From: Duganella guangzhouensis
GTDB taxonomy: Bacteria > Pseudomonadota > Gammaproteobacteria > Burkholderiales > Burkholderiaceae_D
Direction: 5' to 3'
DNA: 64,000 nucleotides
NCBI RefSeq assembly: GCF_009674535.1
Contig: NZ_WKJK01000001.1
Coordinates: forward strand, 582,902-646,901
Under the pieces are notes generated by a model. That model saw only the letters and a list, made by a program, of their open reading frames with translations, made no database searches and was not told the DNA's origin. Position 1 is the stretch's first letter; each line of letters starts with the position of its first letter. Position numbers and translations under genes: made by a program. Below, one piece after another: positions 1 through 7,639 of the stretch.

Positions 1-1172
1 CTGATGGCGCCATTGACGAGTTGGATATTGTCAGAGGTCATAGGCGATTTGTTATAAATCTGGATTGCGAACAAACCCCCATTGCCGCAATTTTTCATCT
101 GAAAGTCGCGGATAATTAGATTCTGATTGCCGTAGCATGTGTAGCTACTCGCGGGCACCGCGCTATTCACCACCGATTCCGCAGCAATATATATGCCGGC
201 TTGGTTATGCTGATTGCCTCCGCTGCCAAACGGATACAGTGCACTAGAAGCGCGGTCAGTTGGAATCTGCCCATCAATGATGGCGCCGACGTTTATGCAA
301 TTCAGCGAGCCGACGTAGCTTACGCAACGGGCAAATTTGACACCGTAGACTTCGCAGAAGACATGACGGATATTGGTTGGTTGTCCAAGGCCGCCAGTCC
401 CAGTGGCGTAGCCCACCACGGCAAATCCATCGTCACCGCCGTCCTTCACCGTGCACTTGTAGTAGATGATGTTCTGGCTAGTACCTGTGCAATGGAAGCT
501 ATCCTTGTAGCAGCCGATGGCGGAGCAGTTTGTGATGGCACTGTTGGTGACGTTGCGGAAGAGCACCGCGCCACCGTACGGATCGTTGAAGGTAAGCTGA
601 TCGAGACGAACGTTGTCAGCGTTGGTGAAGCGCAAAACGGTGCTGTTCTCCTTGGCGTCGTTGGTAGCACTGGTAGGGGTGCCGAGGACATTGAATGTAA
701 GGCCCGAAACAACGATATTTTTCGAGTTGGCTTGCCAGTCCCAGCGGACATTTGCCCCACCACTGTTCATCAGATAGATTTGGGTTTGAGCTGGTACACC
801 GATAATGCTGAACGTTAGGCCACCGAACATGCCTCCCGTGTCGGTCGCGCTGGCCGGGCCAGCAAAGTTGTAGCGGCCTGCATCGAACTGCAGCGATACG
901 TTATTGGCTTTCGCATAGGCTATTGCGTCAAGCATTTTGGAGTAATAGTCGTTCGTAACGGAAGCATCGTCGGCGGCTTGCGCGTAGATCCCGAACTGAC
1001 TCACGGATACCAGCGCGCCGGTGAAATTTACCGGATCTGGTTCGGCGATAAGGGCCGGGTCAACATCGGTTGCGGTAAGAATTGGTAGAGCGAAAAGTTT
1101 AGCTGCCGGGAGGAGCGTGCCAGTAATTGCGGCACCCATGCCAAGCAAAAGTTTGCGTTTTTTGTATTGCAT
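1..1172 (-). CDS. Secreted right-handed beta-helix protein (partial, 3' end outside window)
   Basis: The minus-strand frame stays open from an ATG at 1172 to the left edge, giving about 390 residues without a stop. The start has a GGAG ribosome site about 7 bases upstream. The N terminus (MQYKKRKLLLGMGAAITG) is basic then hydrophobic, like a Sec or Tat-like export signal, though it has KR rather than RR. The body is rich in short Asn/Gly/Ser rungs (for example FRNVTNSAITNCSAIGC) typical of parallel beta-helix (pectate-lyase-like) folds seen in polysaccharide lyases and surface proteins. Substrate unknown. The C terminus is not in the window, so a sorting tag cannot be judged. Confidence 0.72.
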   Translation of the reverse strand, partial: MQYKKRKLLLGMGAAITGTLLPAAKLFALPILTATDVDPALIAEPDPVNFTGALVSVSQFGIYAQAADDASVTNDYYSKMLDAIAYAKANNVSLQFDAGRYNFAGPASATDTGGMFGGLTFSIIGVPAQTQIYLMNSGGANVRWDWQANSKNIVVSGLTFNVLGTPTSATNDAKENSTVLRFTNADNVRLDQLTFNDPYGGAVLFRNVTNSAITNCSAIGCYKDSFHCTGTSQNIIYYKCTVKDGGDDGFAVVGYATGTGGLGQPTNIRHVFCEVYGVKFARCVSYVGSLNCINVGAIIDGQIPTDRASSALYPFGSGGNQHNQAGIYIAAESVVNSAVPASSYTCYGNQNLIIRDFQMKNCGNGGLFAIQIYNKSPMTSDNIQLVNGAI

Positions 1173-1532
1173 CTGAGACTTCTCCAAAAGAAAAGTAAAC
1201 TGTGATCGATGGACAATGCTCAGCGATTTTAATGCAATTTCAATATTGACAATCAAGAAATTTTTCTTGAGATCAGGAAGCGACGACTGCGATCAGTAAC
1301 GCCTCACCGGCGCAACCGGTGACCACACGCATGCTTGCTCGCCGTAGCACAGCGGTCCCCATGATTCTGTGCATGGGATAGCCCGAGAGGGTATGAGAAG
1401 TAGCTGGCAGTCGTGTGGTTGCAGTAGCTGCGGTAATCCCGAGGCCACGGCAGAGGATGAGAACGCAGGCGGCAAACCGAATAATTGAGGGGATGCGTTC
1501 GCCCCCCGGTAGAGCAAATCGGCTATATCTCG
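1173..1532. other. Intergenic region, no gene supported
   Basis: This 360-base gap separates two minus-strand genes. The part near 1173-1260 is AT-rich and probably carries the promoter of the beta-helix gene. A short hairpin (ACCGG-CGCAA-CCGGT) lies at about 1307-1321. The short open frames here lack ribosome sites and protein-like composition. Confidence 0.5.
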
Positions 1533-2384
1533 CTATGCGAGGTTTTTGCGGCGGCGTGCAATAGCGCCGATGAGTCCTAAGCCTGCGAGGAGCATTGCGT
1601 AGGTTTCGGGTTCGGGAACGGCTAAAACCGCCAGGGTTGCGTACGTGCCGACACTTGAGGTCACGTAACCCCGGATGCCAATATCTAAAAGATTGTTGTA
1701 GGTGAACTCCAAGGTCTGATTCTTGGCGTCGGTAACTGGCAGATCTGCGCCTGCGCTACCGACGATCTGATCCAAACTGGCGCGCGCATCTTCGTTGAAA
1801 AATGACAGTGCTGTGCCGTTGCCGCCAAATGAGCCTGACAGAGTGGCAATGCCCAATGCTGAATTCCTATATCCTCCGGATGGCAATCCCGAGCTGGCGG
1901 CCGAGACACTCGCATCTGCATAGAAGGTGATGGCAGTGTGTGCTGATAAGGTGAACTGCAATACGCCGAAGTCTGCAGTGGAGTCGTAATCGAAGCTTAC
2001 CTTGTTGTCACCGCTAGTCTGTAAATAAGCTGAAAGCACCCCGCTGTTTAGCATACTTGTACCGCTTGCGGAGGCCGACATGCTGTATTGAGGACTCGAT
2101 TGCGTGACGCTAGACGTTATTGATGGAGCAACTGCTCTGTTGAACTTGGAGTGTACGCCGTTTGCATCATCATAAGCGTAAGTGCTTGTTTGGGAAGATC
2201 GATCAGTATAACCAACGTTGCCGAAAACTATAGAGGGCGTAATGCCGTCGTTCGGATCAAGGTCGATCAGGGTGTAATGCAGATTGCCGAGGGTTGCCGA
2301 AACGCTGCTAGAGGCGGATGCGACATTGATCACCAGGCTGCCTAACAACATTGCCAATATTTTGCCTACAATCATCTTCTTCAT
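1533..2384 (-). CDS. PEP-CTERM sorting domain protein
   Basis: This 283-residue exported protein has an N-terminal signal peptide (MKKMIVGKILAMLLGSLV, then ASA cleavage-type residues) and a C-terminal PEP-CTERM tag: VPEPETYAMLLAGLGLIG followed by the basic run ARRRKNLA. PEP-CTERM proteins are recognised by exosortase (EpsH/XrtA-type) and are usually made alongside exopolysaccharide. The central part is Ser/Thr/Gly-rich with beta-strand-like alternation and no enzyme motif that I recognise. It is monocistronic and is the first of three such genes here. Exosortase itself is not in the window. Confidence 0.9.
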   Translation of the reverse strand: MKKMIVGKILAMLLGSLVINVASASSSVSATLGNLHYTLIDLDPNDGITPSIVFGNVGYTDRSSQTSTYAYDDANGVHSKFNRAVAPSITSSVTQSSPQYSMSASASGTSMLNSGVLSAYLQTSGDNKVSFDYDSTADFGVLQFTLSAHTAITFYADASVSAASSGLPSGGYRNSALGIATLSGSFGGNGTALSFFNEDARASLDQIVGSAGADLPVTDAKNQTLEFTYNNLLDIGIRGYVTSSVGTYATLAVLAVPEPETYAMLLAGLGLIGAIARRRKNLA

Positions 2385-2726
2385 GAGACCCCTCTTTGGT
2401 TGCTAATCGAGTAACAAAGATTATCATGTTGTTATTGGCAGAATTCTCACACATTGTAATTAGTTGCAAATATTTCTGTTTATCTGGATATACCCTAATG
2501 CACTGCTCTGACAGGGGGCGCTACGGCACTACTGGCATGTTAGTCAGCGCCACCGCAGCGCAGGTGCCAGATTCAAACTGAATTCACGTGCGGACCGTCC
2601 AAAGCGCTCAGCGGGCGGGCGTTGAAAAGCGGCGCAGATCACCGACGAAGACGAGGCCAAGAGGTGTTTCTGGCTGCTGTGCAATGCAGTACGCCCAGCG
2701 GTCCCTGCTTGGCGCGGGGATCAGTG
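2385..2726. other. Non-coding or degraded sequence upstream of a PEP-CTERM gene
   Basis: The first 80 bases are AT-rich and probably hold the promoter of the PEP-CTERM gene at 1533-2384. The rest, towards 2726, is GC-rich with short frames on both strands but none with a start, ribosome site and family likeness. It adjoins an integrase remnant and is probably decayed mobile DNA. Confidence 0.4.
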
Positions 2727-2975
2727 CTATCCCGGCCACCTTGCGGCCGTTGATTCGGTGGCCACGGCCTCCAGTTGCCCCTCCACCGCAATGCGGATCT
2801 TCTTGCAGGTTTTGTTTTGCTCGACCGGCAGATGCCCATCTTTGAGGTCCGATCGGTTGAAGTCCAGTAGGTCGCCTTTGCGCTGCGCCGACAGGTAAGC
2901 GATGTCCACGCTTTCAACAGTATGCGCTTCACCACCAAGGGCGTGCACTGGGTGGCCGGCGAGTTCGCGAAGCAC
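2727..2975 (-). pseudogene. Tyrosine recombinase (phage integrase) remnant
   Basis: About 80 codons on the minus strand resemble the start of the catalytic domain of phage-type tyrosine recombinases: IAYLSAQRKGDLLDFNRSDL, then LPVEQNKTCKKIRIAVEGQL. This matches the family pattern of 'aYLTGQRpgDvL...W.Di.dg.l.v.QnKTgkrl.Ipv'. The R of the catalytic tetrad lies in the AQRKGD segment. The rest of the domain (HxxR and Tyr) is absent and the frame stops soon after, so it cannot be active. No att site was identified. The family call is from motif memory, not a search. Confidence 0.6.
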
Positions 2976-3110
2976 CAGCTGGCCGAGCAGATGTGGCGAG
3001 ACACGATGCAGACGGGGGATGCAGCGATTGCTATGGGCATCAAGCCTGTCTTGTTAACGTCACCGCCGGTAGATGGCTACAGCGCGGCCGACAAAGCACT
3101 GATACCGGGC

Positions 3111-3230
3111 TTATTTTTTCGGGAATTGGCCCAAATAGCTTTCGTAGTGATCTATGTCGAAAATCATTGCTATTACGAAAACGCCAATCAACACCAGCAA
3201 GTAGAGAGTTTGGACAAGAATTTTTTTCAT
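3111..3230 (-). CDS. Small single-pass membrane protein, 39 residues
   Basis: A short frame starts at ATG 3230 and ends at TAA 3111. It encodes a basic N terminus (MKKILVQ), one hydrophobic helix (residues about 4-24: TLYLLVLIGVFVIAMIF) and a short acidic/aromatic tail ending in QFPKK. The layout is typical of real bacterial small membrane proteins and unlike random GC-rich sequence. The ribosome site is weak (TGGGG about 12 bases upstream). It stands alone between decayed phage DNA and a PEP-CTERM gene. Function unknown. Confidence 0.4.
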   Translation of the reverse strand: MKKILVQTLYLLVLIGVFVIAMIFDIDHYESYLGQFPKK

Positions 3231-3367
3231 TTTTATATTTACCCCATGAAGTTGTGTCCATGGTAACAAATCTCTTGCCAAATTTCATCAATTTCTGTTG
3301 TCAATATTAAATGTGACACTTGAGGCAAGCGACCATTCGCCTGTTGAAGCCATTTGAGAAAGGGCTG

Positions 3368-3390
3368 GCCGGCACCACGCAGGCGCCGGC
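3368..3390 (-). terminator. Hairpin downstream of PEP-CTERM gene, repeated at 4367
   Basis: On the minus strand a 9-bp stem (GCCGGCGCC pairing with GGTGCCGGC, one G-T pair) with a 5-base loop lies just after the stop of the gene at 3397-4092. There is no long T-run, so termination strength is uncertain. A near-identical copy follows the next PEP-CTERM gene. Confidence 0.45.
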
Positions 3391-3396
3391 GGTGTA

Positions 3397-4092
3397 TCAC
3401 GCAGCAGTGCGTTTGCGACGAGCTGCGAAGCCGACTAGGCCCAGGCCGGCGAGGAGCATGGCATAAGTTTCTGGCTCAGGAACGGGAGCAATCGGAATAT
3501 TTACCGAGAATTGATCCACGCTACCGTTGAACCAAAGAATATTATCTATGTAGGTTTGGCTTGTAGCCCATAGGCCACTGCTAGTCGACATGGACAATTG
3601 TTGATTGAAATCCAACGATGGCACAAATCCTACCGTTGAGCTCTGAACAGCTATGTTCGAAGTAAGAGAGGACCAGCCACCGTTGATCCAAGCCGCCACC
3701 GAGGTACTAATCGCATCGGTCAGGTAGCTCGGCCCGCTAACGCTGACTGCGTCCGAAATAGTTTGGTTTGCAAGGTGCCGCACACCTTCCCACACATGTG
3801 ATACGCCATTGATTGTGATTTCGTCTCGCCATGCTTGCCCGTCACCATATATTGTCGTGCTGTATGGCGTGGTCAGGGTAGTGGTTTCGCTTGAGGGAAT
3901 GACGGTGGCGCTGATCGTTTGGGTAAAGGTAAAGCCTGTTAGATCCTGCCCGGCAACACCAAAGTAACCGTAAATATCCACGCCTTCAGTAATGACACCA
4001 GTTGCGGAAACTGTCCAGGTGGCGGCTTCAGCCTGCACGGCTACCCCGATTAGTACAATAGCTGCGATTGTAGCAAGAGATTTCTTAAGCAT
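3397..4092 (-). CDS. PEP-CTERM sorting domain protein
   Basis: This 231-residue exported protein has a signal peptide (MLKKSLATIAAIVLIGVAV..AEA) and a classical PEP-CTERM tail (VPEPETYAMLLAGLGLVG followed by FAARRKRTAA). The middle is a beta-rich domain with many Thr/Ser and Trp residues and no catalytic motif I recognise. Its last 20 codons and the DNA just past its stop are nearly identical to those of the neighbour at 4396-5031, although the two mature domains are unrelated. This suggests exchange of tails or gene conversion. It is probably an exosortase substrate of the envelope or biofilm matrix. Confidence 0.9.
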   Translation of the reverse strand: MLKKSLATIAAIVLIGVAVQAEAATWTVSATGVITEGVDIYGYFGVAGQDLTGFTFTQTISATVIPSSETTTLTTPYSTTIYGDGQAWRDEITINGVSHVWEGVRHLANQTISDAVSVSGPSYLTDAISTSVAAWINGGWSSLTSNIAVQSSTVGFVPSLDFNQQLSMSTSSGLWATSQTYIDNILWFNGSVDQFSVNIPIAPVPEPETYAMLLAGLGLVGFAARRKRTAA

Positions 4093-4204
4093 AGTTCCCT
4101 TCCATTGACGCCAATTGGCGAGTTGTTGCCACTAAAGAATGGCAATATATTAATGACTGAAAATCAATTCTAATGGCATTTTGGAAATTTTGAAAGTAAA
4201 TTTA

Positions 4205-4333
4205 ATGCTCACTACAGAAACTGGCGCCGGCCTGCAGAACGTCGAGAGCTACATCAGCGCGGCCGACGCCAACGCATATAACGCCGGGCTGGCCAATGCC
4301 GCCTGGGCGGCGCTGGCATATCATCGTGAGTGA
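4205..4333 (+). pseudogene. Phage DnaT-like/head-tail connector protein remnant
   Basis: A 42-codon plus-strand frame begins MLTTETGAGLQNVESYISAA and continues DANAYNAGLANAAWAAL. This matches the N terminus of the phage 'putative DnaT-like ssDNA-binding protein' family (pattern: EdGtGl.nAeSYiSvaDAdaY...rg.aaWaal), usually around 180 residues long. Only the first quarter remains, then a stop. It sits between two PEP-CTERM genes transcribed from the other strand and is probably a scrap of a decayed prophage. The family assignment is from recall. Confidence 0.5.
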
Positions 4334-4366
4334 CATGAGCAGCGGGTTATGGAATTGATCGCCGGA

Positions 4367-4389
4367 GCCGGCACCATGCAGGCGCCGGC
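4367..4389 (-). terminator. Hairpin downstream of PEP-CTERM gene, copy of 3368-3390
   Basis: Same 9-bp stem and 5-base loop as at 3368-3390 with one base change in the loop. It lies 6 bases past the stop of the gene at 4396-5031 on the minus strand. No T-run follows. Confidence 0.45.
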
Positions 4390-4395
4390 GGTAGA

Positions 4396-5031
4396 TCACG
4401 CAGCAGTGCGTTTGCGGCGCGCTGCGAAGCCGACCAGGCCCAGCCCGGCCAACAACATGGCATAGGTTCCTGGTTCTGGAACAGGCCCTACGTTAGTCAA
4501 AACCATGTCATCAACAATGAGGTTGCCGTACGGACCGTTTATAGCAATCGTGTCTGCGCCGGAGAAGTTGATGTCTAAAAACTGATAGGTATCGCTCAAA
4601 GTAAAACTCTTGCTCCCAATCTGCAGGCCATCCTTGTACGCGGCCACGGTAATGTTGCTGTAGTCAGTCACCGTCCCCCCGAGCCGCGCCCACATGCTGG
4701 TCAGGGTGATGTCGGTGCCTCGAATATACAAACCCTCAATCATTTGGGCGGACAAGTAATTGTTGCCAGAGTGCGCATAATTGGCTGAGTCATATGGAAA
4801 CCAAGGGCTGGGACCCGGTGCGTACACAGACCACAACCGTTGGTCGTAGCGGCCACCAGTCCAGCGCACGCCATATGCGGTGTCGAGCAAGTGATGGTAG
4901 CTGTCGTACGGGGAGGAGGCATGCGTGAAATCGGTGATGTCTTCAAAACCGATGTCTGCGGCGCTGGATGCGGCCGGTGCCAGTAGTGTAGCGAAAGCAA
5001 AGAGTCCGGCAGTGAAACATTTTTTCATCAT
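4396..5031 (-). CDS. PEP-CTERM sorting domain protein
   Basis: This 211-residue secreted protein has a signal peptide (MMKKCFTAGLFAFATLLAPA, then ASSAA) and a C-terminal tag VPEPGTYAMLLAGLGLVG plus FAARRKRTAA. The mature part begins IGFEDI and contains beta-sandwich-like strands (VTDYSNITVAAYKDGLQIGS), reminiscent of the carbohydrate-binding-like domains common in PEP-CTERM proteins. An AGGA ribosome site lies 7 bases before the first of two adjacent ATGs. It is monocistronic with about 260 bases of upstream sequence and is likely an exosortase-processed envelope protein. Confidence 0.9.
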   Translation of the reverse strand: MMKKCFTAGLFAFATLLAPAASSAADIGFEDITDFTHASSPYDSYHHLLDTAYGVRWTGGRYDQRLWSVYAPGPSPWFPYDSANYAHSGNNYLSAQMIEGLYIRGTDITLTSMWARLGGTVTDYSNITVAAYKDGLQIGSKSFTLSDTYQFLDINFSGADTIAINGPYGNLIVDDMVLTNVGPVPEPGTYAMLLAGLGLVGFAARRKRTAA

Positions 5032-5289
5032 TTCATATCCTTTGGGAGGTTGGTATTTTGAAATGTCAAATATATCATTTGCTTGATTGCCACTTCCGAT
5101 AACAGATTCGTTAGATTGTCAAAAAAGCCATGCAAATATATCATGAAAATTCGCTTATGGAATAGTGCTTAAAAGCCACAACTATTGCATTGCATGTAAC
5201 CTTGATGTCGTCGAAAGTACCTGACCTAAACGCTCCCACCATAGGCCGTTGCGTGGCTCCGTCCATGGAGCCGAAGGTTTTGCCGTCAT

Positions 5290-6393
5290 TTATTTCAGAC
5301 GTTGCCGCCATAACACGATCAGCGCCAGACACGCGAGACTGCCGATGATGAGTGCCAACGAGGTAACACCAACCGTCAGTCCCTTGGCATCGATAAGGTG
5401 GCCGGTGACCACAGGAATGGCGCCGGCCGGGATATAGCCGCCCATGTTGAATACGGCATTGGCCTCGGCGCGCCGCTCGGCTGGAATATTGCTGGCAATG
5501 AGGGTTAGCCCGCCAAGTTGTCCCAAGCCCTGGCCGCTCCCCGCCAACAGCGCGGAAGCAATCAGCCATGGCACGCCGTTCGTCGCCATTGCAACCCAAA
5601 CACAAACCATTGCACACGCGGTTGACAGGCCACTCAACAGGAACACGCCGCGGCCGCTGCATCGCTTCGCCACCAACTGCACGCCGACGGCGACGATAAA
5701 CATGGCAAACGCCACACAGCCAGTGATCAAGGGGCTATTCACGCCGAGAAAACTGGCGATCAGTTTGGGGCCCAGCGATAGGATGAAGGAGGTCGACGTC
5801 AATCCCGGACCGAAGAACGCGATCCCCAGCAAAACAATGCTCAACTTGTCAGCGGAGACAGCTGGCAAGCGTGGTTTGAACGCGCCCACACCGAGTCGCT
5901 GATTTTTTTGATTGAGTAAAGCGAGCAGCGCCAGGCACAGCACCGCTATTTCAATCCGGAATACCGTGTGAACTGGCGAATGAACATAATGGGCCACGAT
6001 ACCTGCCAACAGCGGTCCACTACCGGCCCCGGCAACCATCGCTACCGACGCCATGAGGGAAGCAAAATGCTTTCGATTCGACTGTGCGTGCTCCACCACG
6101 TTGGCCATCCCGCCGGATACCACCAGTCCCACTGAAATGCCGGTGAGGAAACGTGCCAGCATCAGCATGCCGATACTGTTCGCATGGTCAAATAGAATCG
6201 CCGCGACGATCGCCAGGCCCACGCATGGCAGCAGTAGCGCTTTGCGCCCGTAGTGATCGGAAAGTTGGCCGGCGATGGTCAGCGTCAGCAGCAGACCGAC
6301 GATGTAACAGGCGAACACCACGGTCAGCGTTGCGGAGGCGAATCCCATCGACTGCTGCCAGAAGCCGTACAGCGGCGTCGCGGCGTTCGACAG
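5290..6393 (-). CDS. MFS transporter, apparently lacking its first membrane helix
   Basis: From about 6393 (LSNAATPLYGFWQQ) to the stop at 5290 this reads as a major facilitator superfamily sugar/drug exporter: the A-motif-like GQLSDHYGRKALLL after the second helix, then regular hydrophobic helices to the C terminus (LALIIGSLACLALIVLWRQRL). About 368 residues are convincing. The open frame continues to 6537, but those codons (CAAARKSGSCSISFSKG...) are out-of-frame LysR sequence, and no good start codon or ribosome site lies near the conserved beginning. TM1 seems to be missing, probably through the deletion that also broke the adjacent LysR gene. It may be a non-functional relic. Confidence 0.65.
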   Translation of the reverse strand: MSNAATPLYGFWQQSMGFASATLTVVFACYIVGLLLTLTIAGQLSDHYGRKALLLPCVGLAIVAAILFDHANSIGMLMLARFLTGISVGLVVSGGMANVVEHAQSNRKHFASLMASVAMVAGAGSGPLLAGIVAHYVHSPVHTVFRIEIAVLCLALLALLNQKNQRLGVGAFKPRLPAVSADKLSIVLLGIAFFGPGLTSTSFILSLGPKLIASFLGVNSPLITGCVAFAMFIVAVGVQLVAKRCSGRGVFLLSGLSTACAMVCVWVAMATNGVPWLIASALLAGSGQGLGQLGGLTLIASNIPAERRAEANAVFNMGGYIPAGAIPVVTGHLIDAKGLTVGVTSLALIIGSLACLALIVLWRQRLK

Positions 6394-6418
6394 ACGCGCA
6401 CATCGGATATGAAAAAAT

Positions 6419-6869
6419 TCACATTTGCTGTACTTGCACCAGCCCTTCGAGAATGAAATCGAGCACGACCCGGATTTTCGGGCTGCTGCGCAAATCTTCA
6501 TGAAATGCCAGCCAGATCGGCAGCTCAAGTGGTGCATCGTCAGTCGGCACCTTTATCAGGCCGTATTCCTTGCCCAGAGAGTCTGGTAGCACAACCAGAC
6601 CGGCCCCACCCATGGCTGCCATTGCCTGGATGCGGAGGTCGTTGCTGGAGATTGCGATCGGCCGGCCTTGGAGCTGGTGCACCAGCCATTGCTGCTGCAC
6701 TGAATCGGCCATGCTGGCGTCATATCCGATTCATGTTCAGAGATGCTTCCAATGCGGCGATTCTGCGGACCACGGTCGCGTGTTCGACGCCGAGATAGCG
6801 CGCGGCGGCGGCCAGCGAGCCTTCGCGCGCAAAGGCAGAAAAGTATCGGAGGCTATCCCAATCAAGCAT
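6419..6869 (-). pseudogene. LysR-family regulator with internal deletion
   Basis: The N-terminal winged helix is intact from ATG 6869: MLDWDSLRYFSAFAREGSLA, then AAARYLGVEHATVVRRIAAL, stopping at 6720. Immediately beyond, in another frame, is the C-terminal end of a LysR effector domain (GYDASMADSVQQQWLV ... GLVVLPDSLGKEYGLIKV ... VVLDFILEGL) ending at 6419. About 130 residues between them are missing and the join is out of frame, so no full regulator can be made. It probably once controlled the neighbouring MFS gene. Confidence 0.75.
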
Positions 6870-6968
6870 GTGGAATCTTTTTTTAATGGCTAGTGAATGT
6901 ACATGGGTTCTATTCGTGTCCAGTACGCGAAAATGTTACCATTCCGTTTTTGTATTGGATGGTCGGAT

Positions 6969-7163
6969 ATGGCATCGGAAAAAGCAAGCAAGTTCATCCT
7001 GGTTGCCGCGATGGTGGCGGTGGTGTTGGGCGTGTTGGGTTATGTGGTGGTGTTTTATCATAACTACACCGGTTGCCAGCAGCTGGAGGCCGAGGCTGCC
7101 AAGAATGGCAAGCCGATGTCCTGCGCTGAAATCAAGGAAGCCGCCAAGGCGCGGCGTAATTAA
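6969..7163 (+). CDS. Small single-pass membrane protein, 64 residues
   Basis: The protein begins MASEKASKFILVAAMVAVVL, with one transmembrane helix at residues about 9-30, then a hydrophilic tail with two cysteines (NYTGCQQLEAEAAKNGKPMS, then CAEIKEAAKARRN). I chose ATG 6969 because it gives a short basic cytoplasmic start. The frame is open to 6897, but those codons are not membrane-protein-like. It ends 5 bases from the convergent response regulator. I do not recognise a family. The two cysteines are probably periplasmic. Confidence 0.6.
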   Translation: MASEKASKFILVAAMVAVVLGVLGYVVVFYHNYTGCQQLEAEAAKNGKPMSCAEIKEAAKARRN

Positions 7164-7168
7164 TTCTC

Positions 7169-7639
7169 TCAGCCCTGGCGGCTGCGATAGCTCTGCGGCG
7201 CCAGGTCTTCCTTCGGCGCCAGCGCTTGCAGCCGTTTGTACAGCACCCGTGTCTCCAGCAGATTCCATACCCGCAGCATCGCTTCCAGCGTATCGAACGG
7301 TTTGGTGAGGAAGTCTTTCGCGCCCAGCGCCAGCGAGCGGCGCTTGGCTTCGGCCGTGGCGTCGGCGGTGATCACCAGCACCGGCCGAAAATCGTAGGGA
7401 TCGCCGCGCCGCTTCAGGCGCTCCAGCACGGCGTAGCCGTCCAGGTCCGGCATCATCAAATCCAGCACGATCAGATCGGGATCGAAGGCGGTGTACAGGT
7501 CCAGCGCGGTCTTGGCGTCGGTGGTGCCAACCACGTGGGTCAGCCCCTCGCCGATGAACAGGTCTTCCAGCAGCCGCAGATTGGCTGGTTGGTCGTCGAT
7601 GATCAGGATGCGCGAGGCCAGTACTTCATTTTCCATCAT
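7169..7639 (-). CDS. Single-domain response regulator
   Basis: This 156-residue CheY-like receiver has RILIIDDQPANLRLLEDL at residues 10-27 with the acidic pair D15/D16. The phospho-acceptor is D60 in IVLDLMMPDLDGY, the switch Thr is in VLVITAD, and the Lys is in DFLTKPFD. A short helical tail follows with no output domain. The start codon (7639) overlaps the stop of the histidine kinase (ATGA), which fixes the start. The longer open frame upstream is kinase sequence in another frame. It is the last gene of a three-gene operon and presumably a phosphorelay partner of the kinase. Confidence 0.92.
   Translation of the reverse strand: MMENEVLASRILIIDDQPANLRLLEDLFIGEGLTHVVGTTDAKTALDLYTAFDPDLIVLDLMMPDLDGYAVLERLKRRGDPYDFRPVLVITADATAEAKRRSLALGAKDFLTKPFDTLEAMLRVWNLLETRVLYKRLQALAPKEDLAPQSYRSRQG

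Noticed and set aside
2922..3266. Plus-strand frame with readable composition (GVHWVAGEFAKHQLAEQMW and following)
   Set aside because: It overlaps the integrase remnant, lacks a ribosome site, and its 3' part runs through the small membrane protein frame. It may be another phage scrap, but I cannot name a family.
4202..4399. Minus-strand frame of 65 codons
   Set aside because: It is antisense to the DnaT-like remnant and crosses the hairpin after the PEP-CTERM gene; no likeness to any protein.
6897..6968. Upstream extension of the small membrane protein to ATG 6897
   Set aside because: The extra codons (YMGSIRVQYAKMLPFRFCIG) are not conserved-looking and would put a long odd segment before the helix; ATG 6969 gives a normal start.
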